From: Polytrichum commune
Lineage: Eukaryota; Streptophyta; Polytrichopsida; Polytrichales; Polytrichaceae
DNA: 64,000 nucleotides
Assembly (NCBI GenBank): GCA_950295325.1
Contig: OX485806.1
Coordinates: forward strand, 9,300,001 to 9,364,000
Direction of reading: 5' to 3'
The notes beneath the pieces are model-generated. The model saw nothing but the letters and a program-made list of their open reading frames with translations. It was not told the origin of the DNA and did no database searches. Each line of letters opens with the position of its first letter. Positions within the stretch are counted from its first letter, which is position 1. This document shows, piece after piece, positions 57,792 to 64,000 of this stretch. Both the position numbers and the translations under genes were made by a program.

Positions 57792-60400
57792 GAGTATTTT
57801 CCTACAAACAATTTTTCAATGTCGAGCAATTATACACATAAAGAAACCTATGCCTTTATGACATGGGAAGATGTTGAATTTCAACCAAAATTAATTAATT
57901 CTCTCCACTTGAGACAAAAATTTTAAAATTTTAAAATAACTTGAAACCATGTTTTGGTCTCCCATGCCCTAAGTGGTTCATAGCAATGAAATGAAATGGA
58001 ATCGATTTTGGAATCCAAGAGACTAAAAGTAATACATCCAGACAGTGACCAAAAGACTAAGTCCATGGAATAACAAAGGGTAATGACCTTCATGAGTTGA
58101 GAACCACTGCATGAGATCAATGGCAACATGTGAAAAACAATTCCATTTAAAAACCACATTTTGACAACACATACACAAGTTATTGGACATGTTTTTTTCA
58201 TCATGGATAAACATTGGAAGTTTCCATTGTTGAACTCACCCCATCTCAGTTTGAGATATTTTGGTGAGGTGGAACCTTATCTCCCACAAGCATTTAGAGA
58301 TTAACCTTTCATCAAAGCTTTCATCGCAGGGCGTGACTCTGCCCACCTTACCGTGAGGTGTTTACGCAGGGTCTATGATCTAGCCCAACTGCGGCTACCC
58401 AATGCCTCCAAACCTAGTTAGCGTTCGGTGCCACTATTAGAAAAATCAACGGCCCAAGGTCCAATGGTTAATTTCACATGTCATTGGGCAACGTGTACAA
58501 AAGGCAAGGAAAGCTAGGTCAGCCAAAACCAACCCATTATTTTAAAAGCAATCTACTAAGAGCTAAATCACAACTACCCCTCCACATAAAATTGCATGTG
58601 CATGCATATCGTAGAGGACGCTTTATTGTGCCATAATGAACTTTCCACGTGGGACGCAAATGGATCTAATCCAATGTGAGCATGACATGTGGCAAACATG
58701 AAGAAGACATTGGACATTTGTGTCATGTAAACCAGATGTTCTAGCAAAGTCGATCGCGCATGCACACACGGGACGAACCCCCACAATAACACCATAGCCC
58801 ACATATTTCATCATCGCCCCACATTAATTGTCTTGCAATATCCTTAGGTGGCAACTACAGAGGATGTCATGTGACACTTGGTACTACATGACAAGTCATG
58901 AATGCCGCTCAAAACAACATGCTGCACCGATTCAACACCACACTAAAACCACATGTTCAGCGAAATGTGCTCTTGATGAACTTTGCAGCGAAAGGAACAT
59001 ACACAACGATCATTGAGTGGAGAGTGCAAACATAATGCCATGCAGTTGAGTCAACCGCCCGATACGATACTTTCGTTTCTTTCATCGGGATCTTGGACCG
59101 CTTCCTCTCTACAACGGCACTCAAATAACCAACAATAATTGCTAAGTCCGAAAGGTTTGTTATGTAGAAATGGCACCGCACTAAATAATCCATTGCACTA
59201 ATCCCACCTACCTACCTTCGTACAAAGGAAAGAGAAGGGAAGGGAAGGGGGGCTTCACTATCATGTACTATTATTCATGCATGGGCGGGCATAGGGGGAA
59301 GTAGCCTTTCCAACTGACGCAGGGTTCATGGCGCCACGTGTCATATTCCTCTTGATGAGTCGTCCTGCCCCGGAGCCACAGCTGCTCTCCATGTGGCTCC
59401 CTCTTTGGACCACTTCCGTTCCTTGGAAGACCCCCCTCCCTCAAGACCCCCCCTCTTCGGGCTTGGCCCGGGTGGGGCAGCCCAAAATAAAGGGTGGTGG
59501 ATGGAAGGTCTAGTGAAGTGAAATTGATTGTAAAGTCTGGCTAAGTTATTGTAAATTGTGCATGCTCGATAGTTGATTCTAATGTACGTATCCAAAAGAA
59601 ACCCATTGCATGCTATCGACGACTTCTCACTTCAAGAATTCATTAGATATTTGTATTACCTTTGGAAACGGCAAGTCCAATTCTCGTGTTCTTTGTTTTC
59701 GTATGCTAATGTGCTCATGCGACATTCATTTGTTATCAAACTCCTACATGTGGTTAAATATTATATTTCTCATAACGAGAGAGTGAGTATGTGTGTTTGT
59801 GTTTATAAATAGTAGTTTAGAGCAAATGGTGGGATCACTTAATGCAAATGATGAGTAGACAAGGGATGGACTCATGGCAAGTTTCCATGTTAGAGGGTCT
59901 AGTTATCTCCCCCCCCCCCGCTCTTCTTCCTTATGTGTTCATGGCTAATTCATCCCACTTAATTTCATTAGAATGATCTAAAGACTTCATAACATCATTG
60001 AACAATGTGCATTTGTTCATGTAGGGTCTGAGAATGTAACCATGGATGCCATAGCTAGTGCAACTTCGATTTGAATGTGCATTGGTTGTGACATCTCATG
60101 GTTATATTATCCGGGTCCACACGAACGAACACACTCTTTTTAATAATGTTATGTTTGATGCTAATTAAAAAGTTTGAATGTTTAAGCTACAAGAGGTTGT
60201 TGAGTTTTATACCTTCCACTTTTACGGTTGTCATGGGGGAGGGAGGAGCCATGCGTTTTGTTTGAATATTTGACAGGGAATATATTTGAACCATCTATTG
60301 TGGACACTCCCAACACTTAAAAGAGTTTTTTTTAATTTATTTTTAAGAACTCAAACCACAAACTTTATTTCTTATCAAAATGTTACAGACATTGGACAAG
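57792..60400. other. Intergenic sequence, no gene recognised
   Basis: It holds C runs (59430-59455 and 59910-59919) and short chance frames. Nothing further can be supported. Confidence 0.3.
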
Positions 60401-60404
60401 TGCC

Positions 60405-61045
60405 AAAATAACTATAGTTAATTATATATTTTTCAATACATTTAAGGGAACAACTATAGTTAACTGGAAAATTTTCAAATTGATTTGAAGCACAACTATT
60501 GTTAACTAGAAAAATTTAAGATTGGATTAAAAAATAACTATAGTTAACTATAAAAAGTTCAGACATCTTTAACTTGAGAGTCCCAAAATTTGTAAGGAAC
60601 CAACCAGCAAGTTCTTTCATTCATCTCAAAAAATTAAATGAAATATATTATAGTAATTGTTTAAAGAGACCTTATGTTAGAATCAATGTTTGTCACCCAT
60701 ATATGCTGGTCCATCCCAAGAAGGAATAAAACCCATCGTTCCTTGCAGCAGTTGAACCCATTATACTTTAAATTACTTATAGATAATGAGGTCATGCTCA
60801 TTAGGTGTTGATTGAGTCCAAGGCACAACTGGAATTAGGTCCCAAATTTAAAAGTACGAATGAAAAGAAAAAAGAAAAGATATAATGATTTGTCATGGTA
60901 CTACATTACAGGCTACACTCAAGTTTAGTTAACTAGATATAACTATAGTTAATTATATTTTATGGTAGACCAAAATTAAAACAACCATACTTAACTACAT
61001 TTTTTGGCAGGTTAAATCACGAACAACTATAGTTATGAAAGGCAA
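60405..61045. repeat. Cluster of TTAACTATAGTTAA-type palindromes
   Basis: AACTATAGTTA or a one-base variant appears near 60412, 60451, 60494, 60536, 60937, 60981 and 61023, at irregular spacing of about 40 bp in the first group. The motif is palindromic. It is probably a decayed repeat or an element's internal structure. Confidence 0.6.
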
Positions 61046-61050
61046 CTAAT

Positions 61051-61647
61051 TAACCCCTAAAGGACCGTAAGGCCCCCGGGGGGCTTTTGGTTGTAGAAAA
61101 GTGCAAATTGGATGAGATTGTTCCAAAGAAGTCCAAATTTGCGGGGAGAGGACCCTGGCTATTTTTGCGAGATGGATCCAATGGTCTTTTCCGATCAGAA
61201 AATGATGAAGGATTGGATTTTTGGCGAATTCTTTGAGTTTTCAGTTTTTGGGCCCAATCTCATTGCTTGGAGACTTCAGAGTCCCATATCTTTTTTTCCG
61301 CACCTCAAAATTTGACGAAAAAATTTCCACATGAGGGTCATAATGTTCTTTACATGTGGTAAAAATTTCAGATGTTTTGGAGCACTTCTAAGCAATCCGA
61401 TTCCAGCATAAGTACGAAGTACCCCCTGCCTGAACAATTTCCATCAATCTTCTCAACGGTGGCAATTTCTCATAAATTGTGCAATCTTGTTGATCTTTTT
61501 TCCATAAACAAGCTATGTAAGTCTTCTTTAGTTTCAACGGTGCCGATCGTGAAAATTACCCCACACTAATAAGAAATTGAGCTTGCTACAAGAGCTAATC
61601 AAGAAAACATGACCTAAGCTAAAACACCCCTGGTCCTTTAGGGGTTA
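61051..61647. mobile_element. TIR element, 16-bp perfect termini, ACTAAT duplication
   Basis: TAACCCCTAAAGGACC (61051-61066) and GGTCCTTTAGGGGTTA (61632-61647) are exact inverted repeats. The flanks carry ACTAAT on both sides, consistent with a 6-bp (possibly 7-bp) target duplication. Just inside the left end is a GGCCCCCGGGGGGC palindrome. No transposase is encoded; the superfamily is not clear. Confidence 0.8.
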
Positions 61648-61719
61648 ACTAATAATTGAATCAGTTGGTTAGTTGTCCAAGGTATGAAATGGTGCCACAC
61701 AAGTTCACCCCTTTTAAGG

Positions 61720-62065
61720 TTGAAGGGTCTTAAATGGTTATTTTTTCCAACTAGCCCTACTTCTCCCAAGATGAATCACACAATTAGTACAAGATGGTTA
61801 GCGAATCAAAATCCAGACAGTAACAACTGTTCCGACTCAAATGATTATTTTATTCATTATGAAAATGAATAGTCTTGTGTTCATTAAATGGTCGTATAGT
61901 TTCCCAAAGAAAAAGTTGCCTCTTGAGCCTAAAATGGATGAAACATCTTGAAGTTAGTCCAATCTTTTCTTGGTACTTGTTCTTGGATGCACACCTAACC
62001 ACAAAACACTCATGTATAGGTGTCCAATTAAGAGAAGTAACCAAATTAGGTACATCTACCATGTA
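61720..62065 (-). repeat. R1 dispersed repeat
   Basis: It starts at GGTCTTAAATGGTTATTTTT and ends at 'aaattaggtacatctacc'. Confidence 0.65.
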
Positions 62066-62149
62066 TCTTATTGCAAACTTTAACTCTTGTGCAAAGTTGC
62101 CTTGTAGTTCAATTCTTTGCTTTCACAATTAAAATCAGTTCATTCCAGA

Positions 62150-62560
62150 AGTTTCTTGGGTATTTGATCCCAAGGTAGATGTGCCTAATTTGGTCCCTGA
62201 TCTCAGTTGCACACATGTATTTGAGTGGTTTATGGTTGGGTGTGACTCCAAAAACAAATATAAAAAAGAGAGTGTTTAAGAGAAGTTGGACTGCGTGCCC
62301 CGTACATGCTTAACAATACGATAACCATTCTAGGCTCCATATTCAACATGATTTTGTGAGTGTGTGCATGTGGGGGGGGGGGGGAGGGGCTATATGACCA
62401 ACGAGTACGAGAATCTTCACTTTGGTAATGAACTCAATATTCACATGAGCTCCAAGAATTATGAGGTGGCTATGACCTCGATTTGGATTTGCTAGCCACC
62501 TTGTACTAATCTCGTGTTTCATGCCCTAGGAGAGGTAGCATGCTAGTTGGAAAAGAAAAA
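62150..62560 (+). repeat. R1 dispersed repeat with a poly-G insertion
   Basis: A copy in the opposite orientation to its neighbour at 61720, interrupted by a G run at 62370-62388. Confidence 0.65.
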
Positions 62561-62639
62561 TAACCACTTAGGACTCATCTACTACCTTGGTCCAATCTTT
62601 GGCTTTTGACCATTTAAATCACTCCATTCTAGAAGTTTC

Positions 62640-63020
62640 TTGGGTATTCAACCCCCGATGCTATATTAAGGTGGATGTGCCTAAATCAAACACAACAACA
62701 ATACAAACGTCTTTATTTGAGTGGTATGTGATTAGGCATGGATCTAAGAATTGACACCAAAAGACATGTGTTCAAAAGAGATTGGACTACGTGCTCAAAA
62801 TAACCATTTTAAGTTTCATAGTCAACATTATTGAGAGGACCTATATGACCACTTAATGAGCACAAGATTCTTCACGTTCATATCAATTGAGATATCCTCA
62901 TGAGCTTCGAAGATCATGATTTAGATGGCTACATGTACGATATGGATTTGCTAATAATCTTGCACCAATTGTGTGTTTTCATATCCTATAAGGAATGGGT
63001 GCAAACATAAAAAATCAAAA
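62640..63020 (+). repeat. R1 dispersed repeat
   Basis: Near full copy, direct repeat of the previous one; both are preceded by a shared 'ttctagaagtttcttgggtatt'-like segment, so the repeated unit extends about 40 bp further left here. Confidence 0.65.
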
Positions 63021-63025
63021 TAACA

Positions 63026-63820
63026 CATGTCTACTTTAGACTACCCTGCCATGCCCTATCCCTAAAACATGAGACAACCATATTTGGGGTTGCAATTGAT
63101 GATAGATAATGCCTAATGGCGCATCTATGCACATAAGGCCCCGTACAAGGGCAACAACCCGAGAGGCAAGTACGTACACGCATAATGATCCCCTAGAGGA
63201 TATCATCTAACGTAAGACCACTATGACTTTCATGGTTGTTCAATTTCAATAAGGTTTATAATATCCACCATGAATCGTGGTGACATAACATTACTTAACG
63301 CTTTCATGGTGTTTTGTGGGCCACGGCTAAGATTCTAGAACAATGTGGAGGGATCCAAATATTTGGTTAGTCTTAGTCCTAATCTAAGAGCATGTCTCCT
63401 CCCTTACTTGGTACTATTGGTCACCTCTCATCACGCGTTAGATGATCATTGCTTTCATATTTGGTCTATCCTTCATCTTGACATGATATTCATGCTTATC
63501 CCCTACCACCAACCAAGTCATAAACACTCTCAAAACAAGCAATTTTAAACCAACAAAAAATCCTACGTGCTTTGGAGTGTGAAGTTTTAATGTGTTATGT
63601 TGGTGCACATGGTAATGGACACCACCTTATAACAATAAATACCTTCCATTCATGTAGATTGCCACCTAGTGAGTCACAAACCCCATCATAATATTAGGTG
63701 CCAACTCTTTTTGGGTTACATGAACATTGAAGGGTGAAAATGTGGTTAGTACCTTCCCAATCACTGTCTTCCTGAAAACACGCACCCTCAAATGGAAAGA
63801 GAACAAAGTCTATGGTCTAA
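63026..63820. other. Intergenic sequence, nothing recognised
   Basis: Short chance frames only. Confidence 0.3.
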
Positions 63821-64000
63821 GGGCCACTTCACACACGAGCCAAGAGCCGTGACCGTGAAATTGTGAGAGCCCAAAAGAAAGTGTCCAAAGGCCGTCCCAA
63901 GACACCTTCAAAATCATGTGGTGTGGTCACAAATCCTCAAGTGTAGTGTGAAGTCATATGTGACCGGACCCTCAACCAAATGCAATTTCAATGAATTTCT
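63821..64000. mobile_element. Harbinger-like MITE, left part, cut by the window edge
   Basis: After TAA (63818-63820) the sequence GGGCCACTTCACACACGAGC continues as 'caagagccgtgaccgtgaaatt', the same layout as the MITE at 29529 (GGGGCGGTTTACACTATGG, 'accaagagccatgaccatgaaatt'). It is a diverged member of the same family. Confidence 0.65.

Overview
This is a low-gene-density window of a land-plant nuclear genome. Evidence: multi-exon genes with GT/GC-AG introns, a P-class pentatricopeptide-repeat (PPR) gene that aligns collinearly with Arabidopsis At5g02860 as I remember it, a plant Spinster-type MFS transporter (At5g64500-like), a small plant-type heavy-metal-associated (HMA) protein, and many non-autonomous DNA transposons. 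The introns in the PPR gene hint at a seed-free plant or another non-model lineage, since most angiosperm PPR genes have no introns, but the window alone cannot fix the species.

Layout. 1-23.5 kb is a repeat sea: a ~250-bp tandem array (896-1870), Harbinger/Tourist-like MITEs with TTA/TAA target duplications, degraded 5S-rRNA-derived elements, a pogo-like HTH transposase remnant, a family of MITEs ending CTACACTAAA, and a few exon-like orphan fragments. 23.5-31.9 kb is a large inverted repeat of about 2 kb per arm with a ~3.8-kb spacer. Each arm carries an intact copy of a 170-aa HMA protein gene, and the genes are divergently oriented. The right arm is interrupted by a 502-bp MITE whose empty site is preserved in the left arm. 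33.6-38.3 kb is the PPR gene (five exons, minus-1 intron with a GC donor, 920 aa). 38.3-46.9 kb holds more repeats, including 94-bp, 81-bp and 55-bp tandem arrays. 46.9-54.25 kb is the 16-exon Spinster-like transporter on the minus strand, about 494 aa. 54.25-64 kb is again repeats and MITEs.

The genes show no operon-like link. The PPR protein is expected to act on organellar RNA, the Spinster protein to move lipid or another solute across an endomembrane, and the HMA proteins to bind metal. The most interesting signals are structural: (i) full-length 5S-rRNA-like dispersed elements that keep the Pol III A-box and C-box spacing, (ii) the HMA inverted repeat with a dated nested MITE and a cluster of short hairpins beyond each gene, (iii) a PPR intron that starts with GC and contains a tandem copy of the exon end and donor, and (iv) an intron flanked by an 11-bp direct repeat. 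All splice models are hand-built from reading frames and splice signals; no computation or database search was run.
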